Assembly (NCBI GenBank): GCA_944990035.1
Contig: CALYLX010000160.1
Location: forward strand, 620,001 to 684,000
DNA length: 64,000 nt
Reading direction: 5' to 3'
DNA from: Clitopilus passeckerianus
Lineage: Eukaryota > Basidiomycota > Agaricomycetes > Agaricales > Entolomataceae
The notes beneath the pieces were generated by a model. That model ran no database searches. It worked only from the letters and a program-made list of their open reading frames with translations, and had not been told where the DNA came from. The translations under genes and the position numbers were made by a program. How positions within the stretch are numbered: position 1 is the stretch's first letter; each line of letters starts with the position of its first letter. Below, one piece after another: positions 1 through 11,540 of the stretch.

Positions 1-1740
1 CGTAATTGATATCAAGGATATTTGAGACGTCGATACGGTCGAATCTAATCGATGAAGGGACCCCGATAGGAGATAAAATTCCCATTCGTATCATCTGCGA
101 GAGGTCGGTCGCATCATCGTCGAATATCCGGATTTGAATATCGAAGTTCTGTAGGCATTTCGCAAAATGTCGTAGTTGATCGGAAACGTAAAAGTACAAG
201 CAGCCGTAGACGTCTTCGGGAGGTGCGCCATGGGCCATTCCTGCCTTGATAACCTCATCGAGTCTGTCAGAATGAGTTCAGTACACAGTTCGGATGGTAA
301 AAACAGAACAGATCTCACGAGTAGGCCCCCAACGGATCGGCGAAGTCCGTCTGCAACCAAGTCCCATCTGGAGAAAAGAGGGAGGGGTTTGCGGAAACAA
401 AGTGCTCGCTAGGAGCGCCGAAAGGTAGGAGAAGGCCGTCTTGACGATAATGGAAGAAGGCCTGTCGATGTGACGGCTTCATACCAGAGTACATCCTCTC
501 GCGATAGTCTTCACGAGAGGGAGCATTTCTTATCTCTACATATTCAACAAGAGCCTCCAGTGATGAGATAGATGAGGATGCAAAGTGCTTTAGCATCATC
601 CAGAGAAGAGCGTGGGGAAGGAAGGCGAATTTGGATCGGGGACCCAGGGGAAAATTAATGAGGTGTTCATCATCGGTGAGGTGATGGGCGAGGGAGGACA
701 AAACACCTTGAAGCCTCATTCGGTATTCGGTCGGAAAGGCGATCGAGTACCAAAAATGCAGAGCAATGTCGACAGCTAAACTCGTATCTGGGATGGCGCC
801 TAAGATGAGTAGAATCATAATGTTTCTGCTGGTGACGAGGGTTGACTTGTCATTAACGAGGATGGTGAGTTTCCCAGAGTAATCGTCAGGGAGAGCGCAC
901 ACAGTTTGCAACACGCTTCTCAGATCTCCAGATGCTTGGTTCGAAATCAGCAGCAGACATGAAATATCTACAGTAAAGGCATACCGATAAATGCAAGTTT
1001 AAAGTCTCTCGTGGCGCTCTTCTCATTCTGGGGAATGTTGAGGATATCGAGCGCTGGCATATTTCCCCAACTTCGCCAATATTTTAGAACCACTGTATTC
1101 AGAAAGAAGTGTATACGTACAGGGACAGGCCTTGGGAATATTGGTCTTCCATCTTGGTGAAAATGTCTTCAATAATACTTCCACGACCGCGAGAGATGAA
1201 TTTTGGCGTTCGTTCTTCCCGGATGTAGGACGGCTGCCAGTCCGAGGATCGTAGAGGATGCTTACAATCTAATGCAGACCACGTAAGGGCGATTATCGGT
1301 GAATTCTTTCCGAGTGCAACTCACCCTCCCTGTGCGTTTTCCAATGCTTATTCTGGCAATCCTGGCACGAGAAATCGTTCAGTCCAGTAGTTTTGGTACC
1401 ATATAAATAGGGAGTTACGAACCTTCGAGCAATAACCGACAAGTCGACAGCCGCTGCAGAGTCGAGTCCCATTTTCAAGGCAGGGCTCATCGTCAGATTT
1501 GTCAGAGTTAGCACATGGAAGTCGCTCAAAAAGGGGGATGGAAGGCTTTGCGTTGTGTAGCATATACTCATGAAGGCCTCTCATGTCGGTCGGGAGACGA
1601 AAACGAGAGAGGGCAGACATTGAGGATCTCAGGGGAAGAGATATGAAGCTCGCAGGGTTGGAATGGGCGTCGGAAGTCTTCAAAAGGACAGACGATAGTG
1701 TTCTTAAACATGGGGGTGATAGAAGGGGAATACCATTCAT
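1..1740 (-). CDS. MYND zinc-finger protein with DUF4470-like domain (3' end runs off the window)
   Basis: Minus-strand gene whose C-terminal coding part continues beyond base 1. The first exon (from the ATG at 1740; a longer form would need a non-ATG start) ends in a MYND half-finger (CSGCRLVGYCSK); after a short intron (about 1361-1420) the second exon supplies DCQNKHWKTHREG and the next one starts DCK, completing the Cys/His pattern of MYND, a protein-interaction zinc finger. Further exons carry WGNMPALDILN, ASGDLRSVLQTV and NIMILLILGAI, which I recognise as the DUF4470 signature found with MYND in Agaricomycetes. A splice near 266-318 joins DPLGAYS to LDEVIKAGMAHGAPPEDVYG, and the frame then reads IRFDRIDVSNI to the window edge. 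One junction near 1090-1130 is not phase-consistent in my reading. No biochemical function is known to me; a nuclear or cytosolic adaptor role is inference. Confidence 0.8.
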
Positions 1741-4700
1741 TCGTATTGGCACGGCGTGGAGTTCTCGTTCAAAATGTGGCGAATGTCAAATTGGGATCCA
1801 TTTTTAGGCAGTCGTAACGCCGTTCAGCATTATGAATAACCCAAAGTAGACGGCACACGGTCAGACACGGCAGTGTTGTCTACCAATCATTGGTTGAGGT
1901 TGATACATACATGCAGTGAAGGGAGCCTTCTTGTCGCCGCCACCAAGAGCCAGCTAAACCCAGGTCAACTGGTGAGCCAATGCTCAAGTTCGGCGAGCAT
2001 GGTAGATTTCGTCGAAAGCTTCCGGCGAGTATGGAATGATTCTAGACCTTTTGGAATCATTTAAGGGCACTGTCATACGTAGTTGTCTCCTTCAGAGATT
2101 AGCGAAAGGAACCACCACAGCCATCATAGAAAGCATCTTTTTCCTCGGGCCAGAGATTCCCAAAGAGAGAACTTCTGGCTTGATAGACTTCGAGACGTTG
2201 CGATCAGATGGCGGCTCGTAGAGCAGTGGTAGGTGATAGCTGGTATCGCTTTCTCCAATTCCATGATGAGTCCGAAAACCAAACCCGCGGTCAGGTGATA
2301 CAACAGGTGCTCCACATGCGTAACACTCCTCATGTCTCCCTCCCCAACAACGTATAATGCGAACAGAGAACAGGAGAAGATCAAAAGTATCTGGAAAGGG
2401 CGGGATAAGCTGAAGAAAGCGGGAGCAGGAAGAAAGAACTCACCATCGTTGATTTCTGAGGTTCGTATATCACATTTTATGCTAGCATAAGTGCCGAAAA
2501 CGATCCACTACTAATTTGAATAGCTGAAAATTTATCTAGTGAGCAAAACGAAGCTACCGGAGAACAAGAACTTACCAGACCGAATGACGAACGGAGTGAC
2601 AACAATATCGACTCGGAGTTGCGGACCATCCCAAGTGATGCAGGCAACGCCGGGGAGGATAGTGAAGGGCCTTAGGCACTCGGCCCGAAGGTGGGGATGA
2701 ACTCGACGTCCAGCGACAGAAGGGGGGCGCCAGATCTTCGCGCGCAAGTACGACATTCTCTACAGCAGAGTCGAGGCTCAGGATGAAGCCATTGACACAA
2801 AAACTGCCGGCAACACAGTGACACAATTCTCTGTGGACTAGGAGGTGAGAATTCGGATCCCAGAAACAGTTTATAGAAAACGCACCACCGTACAGCAAAC
2901 AAACTTATCAGCTATCAGCGCAGAGCCAATGTACGTGGATGGCGTTGACCCTGTGGTTGACGATATAGGGGCAAATACATCTGCGAGTAGTAGTGTAGCT
3001 CCTGCACCAAGCACTGGCCCATTTACTCTTACATGCCAGCCATGGCAGCTTTTTCATGTGGAGAGGCGGTGGCGAGGGCTGGGCGGTAGGAGAGTGGGAA
3101 TCATCAGGTACGAAAAAAAGAAGCTGCGAAACATGTTGGGTAGGTTGACTCAAGGGGGAATATAAAGGCAGCACTGACTTACTACTCAAGTATGTGAAGC
3201 CAGAGCTAGCCCATTGAAGAAACGCGGATAGATGTGTAGCCGTTGTAGTAGACAAAAGGACCGTCATGGTCTGAACGACATCTGTAGTGTCATCCGGGGA
3301 TAACCGGTCCAGTGGCCGACCATTACCGACATCAGCCGTCTGGAAAGGGAAGTCGCGTCTCACGGTAGTTCGTGAGTCTTGCGCCTATCCAAGATCTCTG
3401 TGGAGGACCTTTGGCAATTGCGAGACCTCCGTGAGTATAAGTCGTTGACAGTTTTTCGAATAGGTGGAAACGGTGCCTACCCACATGACACGTAATTGGA
3501 CCTTGTCTAAAGGAGTGGCTGTTGACAATTGGCAGAGCGCAAACCTGCGGTGAAATGCGAGAAACCAATTTGGGCAATTACCTCCACCCTGACTGCGCGA
3601 CTCAGATCAGAATCTTCCTCAATTGTGGACCCATCTAGAAACAGCCTCATGTCAAAACCACAGCGCTCCTGTTACCACGACCGATCCTCGACCGACCCAG
3701 CTATGTAATTCCGGTCGCTGCGTTGGCTAACCTCCGAGGCTCCGCCTCTCGTCGTTTCCTGACCCTTTCCGGTCCATCCCTTCAGAAGAGGATTGAATGG
3801 AACTCTTACAACGAAGCTTTCGCTGCGATGCATTGCCACACGCCTCATGATGCGTTCCGTAATTCCAACTTAAGCTCGGAGGAACCTATCAGCATTTGCC
3901 TCGTGCCAGTGATGGCTCCCCATGCGGCGTATGTTCGATCTTAATTTGTTGTCAGATTTTGATCCAGATCGCCTTCTTCAACAATTCGGCGTAATACGGT
4001 TAATTTCTAGGCCTGCTCGATCTCTCCTATCATAAGCTGGGTTGGTCGTGGGGTCAGGTCTGAGAAAAGGCCCCCGATACTCGCGGAGAAGCCAGAAGTA
4101 AGTGTAGTTAACGATACAAGGTCTTTACATACAGTCGACTTGATTCGATCTCCGATACATCATTTTTCTCCAGCCTTGCATCTCAATGACGAGCCTTTTG
4201 AGCGTTAATCTGCCAGTGTCCCACGATAGAACTCGAAATGATCTGTGTGTGTGACACAATGTGTAGCGCTCAACTTGAATTGATAGATTCCTCGGGCCAA
4301 GACAAGAAGAAATAGATTTTTCGGAGATTTGAGATTTATTCAAGGCCGGCGTCTACGTCTTATCTTCCATTGTTCCAGCGCTCTAGAATCACATCTGATG
4401 GCCTAGGACCGAGCTGCGATACTCGGACTGATGGATGTGGTTGCGTCAGAGGTCGAGCATGAGGCATCATCTTACTGTACGAAGAAGAGTCTTGTGGCAG
4501 ATTTAGGGGCGGAAAATTAAAGTTCAAGGGGGCAATGGTATCTGCTCAACCTAACGTCTGAAGGATGTCATGCCCATCCCGTACCCACGTGTTTATGTTG
4601 AGGTCAGAGCTTTCGACGTATAGCAAAGGGCTTCCATTTTCATACTTACAGGCGCAGATTCAGAAAATGCACCTTGGAAGCGGAATGTTTATCAAATTTG

Positions 4701-4871
4701 TCCCGATTGGGTAGTTGTCGGTGGTCAGTGGGGAAGCTCGGTCCATAACATCCAGATTTCAAATTAACTTGCATCCATAACCAAGCAAAAATGGGTTGCA
4801 CACGACAAGTGGCCGCAGATTATTGATTATCTTTGCGAATATGGAATAGCATACACTCGTCATCATGTGCA

Positions 4872-4935
4872 TCATCAGCTGTTGACTCCAGTGCTTCTAA
4901 CGCAGCCTCATGCCTTTGCAGTCTCCATGTATGGG
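4872..4935 (+). promoter_or_regulatory. Conserved block upstream of BTB gene 1
   Basis: About 60 bases here resemble 9948-10010 upstream of BTB gene 2. The shared core runs ATCAGCTGTTG, then CTC, and AACGCAGCCTC. It sits 130-190 bases before each start codon, outside the coding exons. It may be a shared regulatory block or the residue of the duplicated segment. A short peptide frame (ASNAASC) is also shared, so a small upstream coding role cannot be excluded. Confidence 0.5.
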
Positions 4936-4990
4936 AGGCGATGATCTTCTATTGTTTCGCCGTCGGAAACCGTGCTGAATCTTGGCTCCT

Positions 4991-4996
4991 TATAAG
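4991..4996 (+). promoter_or_regulatory. TATA-like box of BTB gene 1
   Basis: TATAAG lies 74 bases before the ATG at 5065. The paralogue has CATAAG at 10075, 59 bases before its own ATG, followed in both by a TCGAGAG stretch. Position and conservation suggest a core promoter. Confidence 0.45.
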
Positions 4997-5064
4997 CTCC
5001 AGTCGAGAGGAGACAATGATTCAAACTCGCTCTCTGGTCATCAGCTTATACTCGATTCCCAGCT

Positions 5065-6015
5065 ATGTCTCCAATCGCTCCCACTCCGAGTAACTTGTCC
5101 TCGTGTCAGCGAGATAAATTTCATTACTTCGAAGACGTCTACTTCATCGTAAGTGTACCCATAATTCTATTCGAATTTACTCGTGCCACAAAAAGTACTT
5201 GGGCTCCACGCCGCTTTACTCCTGTATATCAGGCGTTGGAGGCACAAATACTTAGTGTGGCGACGAGTAAACCACTGAATACGTTATTCTATAGGTCGAA
5301 AACACTATCTTTAAGATACCTATTCATCACTTTGATGATTCGCCGTATTTCCACCAGATGTTCCATCAAGCTCCTGGATCAGCCGAGCTTACCAGCCCAG
5401 GTGGGAGCAACATTAGGGCGAATCGGATATACCATCTCTCGGAGACAACGGTCGACGAGTTTCGCCCCCTCCTGGATATCCTATACCCACGGTTACTCGT
5501 GTTCCTTTACCTACTCGACTTTCACCTTTACTCATTTATTTTTCATTTTTACCAGTCATTTTGGCGCCGAAGAACTCTCTCCGGGCCAGTGGCTCTCTGT
5601 TCTCAAACTATCGACGCTTTGGCAGTTAGATAAAGTTCGCTCACTCGCTATCAAACACGTGGAAGCACTTCCCATGAGCGGCGTCAAGGGCGGAGTCGAC
5701 CTACTTGTCCTCTATCAGAAGTATGATGTCAAGCATTGGCTTCTTCGAGCTCTCCGCCTCCTGGCCGACAAGGGCGAATTAAAGGAATCCTTGGCGGGTT
5801 CAATAGGCGCTGAAATGAATTCTAGATTGACCCGCCTTCAAGGAATGGTTGCAGGAGTTCGATGGGTGAAGAAGGGGAAGGGGAGTGGAGAGGAGATTTC
5901 TGAAGCTGAGATTGACTGTCTTACCAAAGTCGTATTCCCTGAAGTTGAGTTGCCCAAGGACGGTGCTGCAGCGAATGGGGCGAAGGGATCTGAGACGAAG
6001 AAGAAAGCATCGTGA
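5065..6015 (+). CDS. BTB/POZ-domain protein, paralogue 1
   Basis: Three exons, 5065-5148, 5295-5491 and 5556-6015, give 246 residues with all phases consistent. Exon 1 encodes an N-terminus ending KFHYFEDVYFI. Exon 2 carries IPIHHFDDSPYF and ILYPR, the pattern of fungal BTB domains (a strand and helix region contributing to dimerisation). Exon 3 begins HFGAEELSPGQWLSVLKLST and continues with a helical region (VRSLAIKHVE, WLLRALRLLADKGEL) and a charged lysine-rich tail ending KKKAS. The second intron starts with a weak donor, GTTACT. Two paralogues in this window share exon lengths and phases. BTB proteins usually mediate protein-protein contacts, sometimes as ubiquitin-ligase adaptors. The role of this small fungal expansion is unknown to me. 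The stretched open frame across introns 1 and 2 is fortuitous. Confidence 0.82.
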   Translation: MSPIAPTPSNLSSCQRDKFHYFEDVYFIVSVPIILFEFTRATKSTWAPRRFTPVYQALEAQILSVATSKPLNTLFYRSKTLSLRYLFITLMIRRISTRCSIKLLDQPSLPAQVGATLGRIGYTISRRQRSTSFAPSWISYTHGYSCSFTYSTFTFTHLFFIFTSHFGAEELSPGQWLSVLKLSTLWQLDKVRSLAIKHVEALPMSGVKGGVDLLVLYQKYDVKHWLLRALRLLADKGELKESLAGSIGAEMNSRLTRLQGMVAGVRWVKKGKGSGEEISEAEIDCLTKVVFPEVELPKDGAAANGAKGSETKKKAS

Positions 6016-9000
6016 TTGAATTGTAGTCAGGTGACTCCAGTTGCTAGTCTTCCACTTGTATTAGCATAGCATCATCTCTTTTTTTTCCCCTGCTCATAAC
6101 TCTCAACTTTTCGACGTATTGGGGACCTATGGTATTCACATCAGCGAGTTGGCTAAGTTGTCATCAATCGCCATGTGTTCTGTCAATGAATGGACCCCAC
6201 AGTGATCGATCATCTGCACATGTCGTATATGAGAGTCTGGAAAATCCATATGAATCCAAAGAGGATACATTTCATCAGAACGTGGCAATGTACACACATT
6301 TCTTTCCCCTTCAAATCAGCTGCGGTGAAGATGGGCTTATTGTTGTACACCCCCGATTCGATGTCTTTCGAGCGACTGGAACTGCGAATTGCTATCGACT
6401 TCCATGATCCGGGGCTCACTAACAGGGGCTCGAATAACTCACCTTAAACTCATTCGCAGCGTGAGAGCCGAGGAACCGTTTCATCAACGTGGTTGGTCAA
6501 ACTTCTTAGTCTGTCATAGACTGTAATACGAATATGCGAAAACAATTGACTCGCCGGAGGGAACAACGGTCAATTGCTACTGATACCGACTACGATTTTG
6601 AAGGATGCCTTCGTTCTCCGGGCAGGATTCGCCTTTCGGCCCGTAAGAATTCACGGTTCAGAGGCAGGAGGAGCGAGTGAGCGAATGAGCACGCGTTCAT
6701 GAATGAATTGAGATAGCACGAGGAAGGGGTAGGAAAGGAGAATGAGAATGAGAAGAAGAGGTAGCGCGGAATGAAGTAGCGATGATCGAAGATAGAGAAT
6801 ATAGGACCAAAATTCGAGACGAGTAGAAGAGGTTGATATCTCACGAAGGGTGAAAGCAAATGAGCTGGCAGGTAGAAGAATATACGCAGCAGACGAAGAG
6901 GCCACGGAAAATACAATATGAATGCAGCTAGCGAAACGATAAGAAAGGCGAAGGGTTCGAGGGAGAGGGGGTGAGAAGAGACGAGACAAAACGAACTGAG
7001 TGGGGTATTCCAAAATCGAAGGCTCTAAGAAAGGGCATGAGCAAGCAGATAAAGGGATAAAGGGCTGAGAACTCACTCCTTCAAATTAAGTCGCCGCCTG
7101 TACGCTCTACCCATCAATTGTACCAAGTACCAACCATCTCCGTGTTCGCCACTCCAGTACGCACAGTCAACGCCTAATCAGGCTCCACTATCAAATACGA
7201 GGTCTAGAGTAGTTAATCAAACCTATTCCTGCCAATTGGAATCTACCGGATACGACGGAGAATGAAAGCATAAAGTTCTTACCATCTGCTCTTCCCTAAT
7301 CCATGGTATCCACCTTCGACCTTCGTAGCACAGTCGCTGGTAAAGATGCATCCGGAGGCTATAGGCCTGGCGCCATGAGACACGACATGTTCCCCTTCAG
7401 CACCTAGCCATTCATTAGACTCCGATTCGCCACTCCGCTAGTAACGAATGGAAGGTCTCTAATCCTGGTATCGAGTTCATATCTCCCAGGGAGAGGTATG
7501 ACGGTGGGCACGGTTGGTGTTGCCAGAGCGTGTCGTTACATTGACGGGAAACGACAAGGTCTTAGCTCAAACGCCGGGGGTTCGGGCTGAGTTGATTCGC
7601 CAAGGTAGCCTGAGACGTGGAGGAAGGAGGGCCCATGTTCCTTCCCATGATCTTTGCCAAATTCTTCGCCGCCCCGGGATCATAGGTGAGTATCTCTGTA
7701 AGACCATCCCTTAACGGAGAAGAAGCCAGATAGCTGGGGATAATCTGACCGGTGAAGTATAATCTCGTGAGGGGAGGTTCGTAGATGATGTAGGCATATC
7801 TTATGATCCACCTCACCCCTCATTCGCACAAGAAACCGGACTCAGCGCACGGGATAGATGTCGAAGGCGGATGTACAGCGCCAGACCCGATTAACCTGCC
7901 AGTGTTGCCTGAGGTGCATAGACGTCGGAAGAATTGAGTGTACTTCCAGCCTCCTGAGCAGCCTGGGCCCAGTCAGCACGGAACAGACCTGCGCCTGGAT
8001 GGGTTTTCATACGCCAACTTTTACGCCGACGGTCGGGAGTAATGGTCTAGAGGGTGGTGGAAGTCCAGACATAGTCATGATTATATCACTACCTCATTCA
8101 TCTGCACCAGTTTTCGTTGCCCCGGAGTCTTCAAGAAGAGAAGGGAAGAGCTAAGCGGTAAAGCTTTACAATCAAAGGACAGAAGAGAGATGGAATTCGG
8201 GTTGAATCTGGACGACGCGTGACAGAGTGACTGGTACTGTCACTGCTTACGTCACTGTAGGTGTCACTATTGTGGAAAACCTAATTCGAGGAATTCGAGG
8301 ACTGTGGTCGACCAACGTTTGCATACCTACGCTACAATTTCCTCATCCTCGATAATTAATTCCGAGGCAAAGCGATATTAAAGCGATGGATATGCTGTTT
8401 CTCCAGAAATGAGCAGTCAGATGAGCTTGGACTTGGCTTGGACCTCGCGAACTAGCACGAAACGATGCTGGCTTTCCAAGGCCTCCTGTCTTCTGGGATT
8501 TCGGTATGTCCTCGAATACTCTCATTCATTTTGATACTAACTGTCTATATCTCTCTTAAAATGACTACCTTCTAGATTATTGGCCCATTCTCCCTCATAC
8601 TTCTTCTTTGTCGTCTCGATCCTGGCAGACTTTGCATTCTGCGCTCTGTGTTGTCCTAGCAAGACCCATCGAATGCAGTTTCCCAGAAATCCTCTGGCGG
8701 TCTTGACCCTTACATTCCCGCCCCCCACTTTCCTTCTTGATGACTGCCGGACGGCGAACACTCTATTTGACGGACGAATGCCAAGCATGCGAATGGATCA
8801 TCACGGATATGAATCATCATTCTTTGAAAATTCTGTGAGCTCACCTTGGGAACTTCATGAATCAAGGTGTAGAATGCGCATATCCTCGAAGAGGTGGAAG
8901 GAATGTCGTCGAAGCCTGAACTACTTCGCTGACCGACGTGAGGAAGGCAAGGGCATTGAACAGGTAGGAGTCGGCTCTATAGTCAGCGATTTACCCTCAA

Positions 9001-10133
9001 GGGAGTCCCGGTATTTCATGCAAAAAAATCTTGACCTTACCGTCGTCCCCCCCGCCAGCGACTACCTCTACAAGCTTTATGCTCTCCTCCAAGGCTAGAT
9101 AATCCGATATGCTCACATGAAGTTCCAGTGGGATGAAGGCCGCCACCGCACCTGAAAACCACGGTCACCGGTCAGGGATAGCCTATGACCAGGATCAGGC
9201 TTGGGAGCATACCTTTGATCTTGAATTCTGCTAGTTTCCTTCTCGCATATGGTAGCTTCGGAACAATTAGGTGTTCCTGACGATATGGTTGGTGCCGAAC
9301 CCAACCAATGCGGAGCAAGTGCATTATCACATATGCAAATTGCTTCTGCACGCCCCACCACGAACAGTCAACATAGGGGATCTCGGCGAGCCTGTGAGAA
9401 CTCTCCAGCCACGAGGAACGTCGTTTGGCCGTGGTCTAAATTGAATGGTCAAACGGCTGTGACCACACGATCTTAACGGTCCTAACAGGTTCTTGGAGGT
9501 AGGACGCCCGCGGACCCCTGGCGTAATACACAGTTATCCTGCCTCGTTGCTGGTTGGCGTTGTGAAATGACAGGAACGGGGCCTTGCCATCGTGTGATCT
9601 TGTTGGCACCTGGGACACAAAGAGAATAAGGAATCGAAGAGCTGTTGAGCGCCAATCTGCTGTGAGATGTCCTCATGATGATGTGTGTGTCCCGCCACGC
9701 GTCAGGCCTAATAATTCTGGATTGTAAATTGTATTCTCACCGACTAAAATGTGAAAGAAACGTTCGTTCCAAGGGCTGAGATATCATGAGGAAAGATACT
9801 CTTTGCTTGTCTTTAATTTCCGGGGCCGCAGATGTAACCGTCGAGCTGGTAATAATAGCGGATCAGGATAGAAACACAGCGCACCCACACTGAAGCAAAA
9901 GGGGTTATCTTGATGGCCTGCAGGTCGATTATCAGTTCTCTACAGGATCAGCTGTTGGCTCTGTGGCTTCGAACGCAGCCTCGTGTATATTCAGTGGCCA
10001 TATACGGACACCGACGATCCTGTGGTATGACAGCCCCAATAATTGTACTGGAAGTGTAATCGCTCATAAGATCGGTTCGAGAGAGGCCAAGGGTCATCAC
10101 GATTCTTCGTCTACTCACCTTGAAATCCTAAAC
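6016..10133. other. Large gap between BTB genes 1 and 2
   Basis: No gene could be supported in about 4.1 kb. At 6660-7080 the plus strand is purine-rich, which opens long minus-strand frames made of S, L, F and P; I take these as compositional. Around 8960-9070 the minus strand reads a WD40-like scrap (AGGDDGKVKIF) between stops, possibly a gene relic. At 8226-8273 there is a short cluster of GTCACT/AGTGAC words. The final 190 bases hold the upstream block shared with BTB gene 1. Confidence 0.5.
9948..10010 (+). promoter_or_regulatory. Conserved block upstream of BTB gene 2
   Basis: Counterpart of 4872-4935. ATCAGCTGTTG and AACGCAGCCTC are kept at the same spacing, with scattered substitutions elsewhere. 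It sits about 125-185 bases before the ATG at 10134. Confidence 0.5.
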
Positions 10134-10964
10134 ATGGGCTCAACCTCCTCAATTGACTTGGCCTCCTGCCAAACAGACGAGTTTCACTACTTTGAGGATG
10201 TGTACTTTCTCGTAAGTACCTCTCGCTATTAATGGTCCGTAAAACAAATTCATGAGCGTCTTGGCGGCAGGTCGACAAGACCCTCTTCAAGTTACCACGA
10301 CATCACTTCGACGACTCCCCTCACTTCAGCAAGCTTTTTGACGGAAACAAGGGATCTTCTGAATTGAGGAGCCCCGGTGGAAGCGTCGTCAAGGAAAGCC
10401 GGATGCATTGCCTCACGGACACCAACGTCGAAGACTTCCGCCAGTTCCTCAGAGTGTTGTATCCACGGTGAGTCATTCCCCTTCCAGTTCGAGTTTCACG
10501 ATGTCTTATTAATGACTTGTGTGAATAGCCATTTCGATGCCGAAGAACTGACCGCAACCCAGTGGATCTCAGTTCTTAAGCTATCTACGCTTTGGAACTT
10601 TAAGAAGGTCCGTGAAATCGCTATCAGGAATCTGGAGGCTATTCCCACATGTGGCGTCAAAGGTGGGGTCGAGCTATTCAAGTTAGCTCTTCAGTATAAG
10701 GTCAGGCGGTGGCTCCTGTCGGCTCTCCGCCTTCTGGTCAATCAGAAGGAATTGAACGAAGAAGAATTCAAGTCTATAGGGCTCACGATGGCCATCAGAG
10801 TCATCTCACTTCAGGCCCTTGTGGCTGGTGTTCGGTTGGAAAGGGCGAAAGGGAGCAAGGGGGAGGTCCCGCCAGGCGAGATCGATGGATTGATAACTAA
10901 GGCTTTTCCTGAGACTGAGCCACCGAAGGAGAATGGTTCAGCCACGAAAAAGGTTCCAACCTGA
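10134..10964 (+). CDS. BTB/POZ-domain protein, paralogue 2
   Basis: Exons 10134-10211, 10271-10467 and 10529-10964 give 236 residues in frame. The start is the ATG of MGSTSSIDLASC, aligned with MDSTSSFDLSSC of paralogue 3. Exon 2 is exactly 197 bases, as in the other two copies, and encodes LPRHHFDDSPHFSKLF and RVLYPR of the BTB fold. Exon 3 starts HFDAEELTATQWISVLKLST and carries the helical C-terminal half (VREIAIRNLEAI, WLLSALRLLVNQKELNE) and a charged tail ending KKVPT. Introns are 59 and 61 bases with good GTAAGT/GTGAGT donors. No lesions are seen. Likely a cytosolic or nuclear protein-interaction module; its partner is unknown. Confidence 0.88.
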
Positions 10965-11362
10965 AGAGAAGAAACAGGGAGAGAAATAGGTGGATCATAT
11001 CCAGAGGACTTCCAGCGATTGTATTTGTACTTGTAATATTTCATTCAGTCATTCCGCACTACTAGTCAGAACCCTCTTTCCAAAATATCTCTGGTTCGGA
11101 TTGGCACTTTCACAAACCCCTGAAGTAATCGACATCCGTTTCAATAATGAGCTCCTTACTGGTGTATCGGCAGGTCGAGGGATACACAGAACTTGGATGG
11201 TATTGTATTGACAGACGATCTGCACACGCACGTGTACAGGACGTCCAATTCGACTTTCTGCCCCAAGGCGGGGAAAGTCAATGTAAGAGAGAGTGAATAT
11301 CAACCTCTTGAATTAGGCGGAGTAGACAAGAAATCTATCGAGTAGGCGAGCTATGGAGGTGC
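10965..11362. other. Intergenic gap
   Basis: Nothing recognisable. It separates the convergent BTB gene 2 and the membrane-protein gene, so it should hold two 3' ends. Confidence 0.5.
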
Positions 11363-11540
11363 TTATTCCTCTTGCTCATCGTCATTACCTCCTTCACCCT
11401 CTTCTTCCTCTTCCTCACCTTCACCTCCCTCCTCGTCTTCGTCCTCATCTCTTCGCCTGGTACTCCTGTCCCCGTCCGTACTTCTCCCATTCGCATTCAT
11501 TGAGGACCTGGCTTTCCCGATCTGAAATGAATGGATTGAA
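11363..11540 (-). repeat. Acidic-tail segment resembling the 3' end of the DUF2461 copies
   Basis: On the minus strand one frame reads an arginine/serine stretch followed by RRRDEDEDEEGGEGEEEE and a stop at 11363. The nucleotide sequence resembles the 3' ends of the two DUF2461 copies (13181-13330 and 16087-16240), where a G/S/R-rich stretch also precedes an acidic run. It overlaps, in another frame, the last exon of the neighbouring membrane-protein gene. It is probably a third, truncated piece of the duplicated family joined to a different gene. Confidence 0.4.

Larger units (their letters stand above)
1741..5064. other. Gap without a confident gene; scattered minus-strand coding-like patches
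   Basis: No intact gene could be assembled. Minus-strand frames at about 2124-2384 (hydrophobic), 2580-2760 and 3180-3363 look weakly protein-like and are flanked by possible GT/AG sites, so a decayed or multi-intron gene may lie at 2100-3580. I could not join them in one frame. 3600-4800 shows nothing I can name. The last 200 bases hold the upstream region of the BTB gene. Confidence 0.5.

Noticed and set aside
6590..7076. Minus-strand ORFs of 108 and 141 codons
   Set aside because: Purine-rich plus strand gives stop-poor minus frames; no domain, no splice logic and no relatives in the window.
8960..9070. WD40 repeat gene on the minus strand
   Set aside because: Only one short AGGDDGKVKIF-like scrap is present, bounded by stops, with no further repeats.
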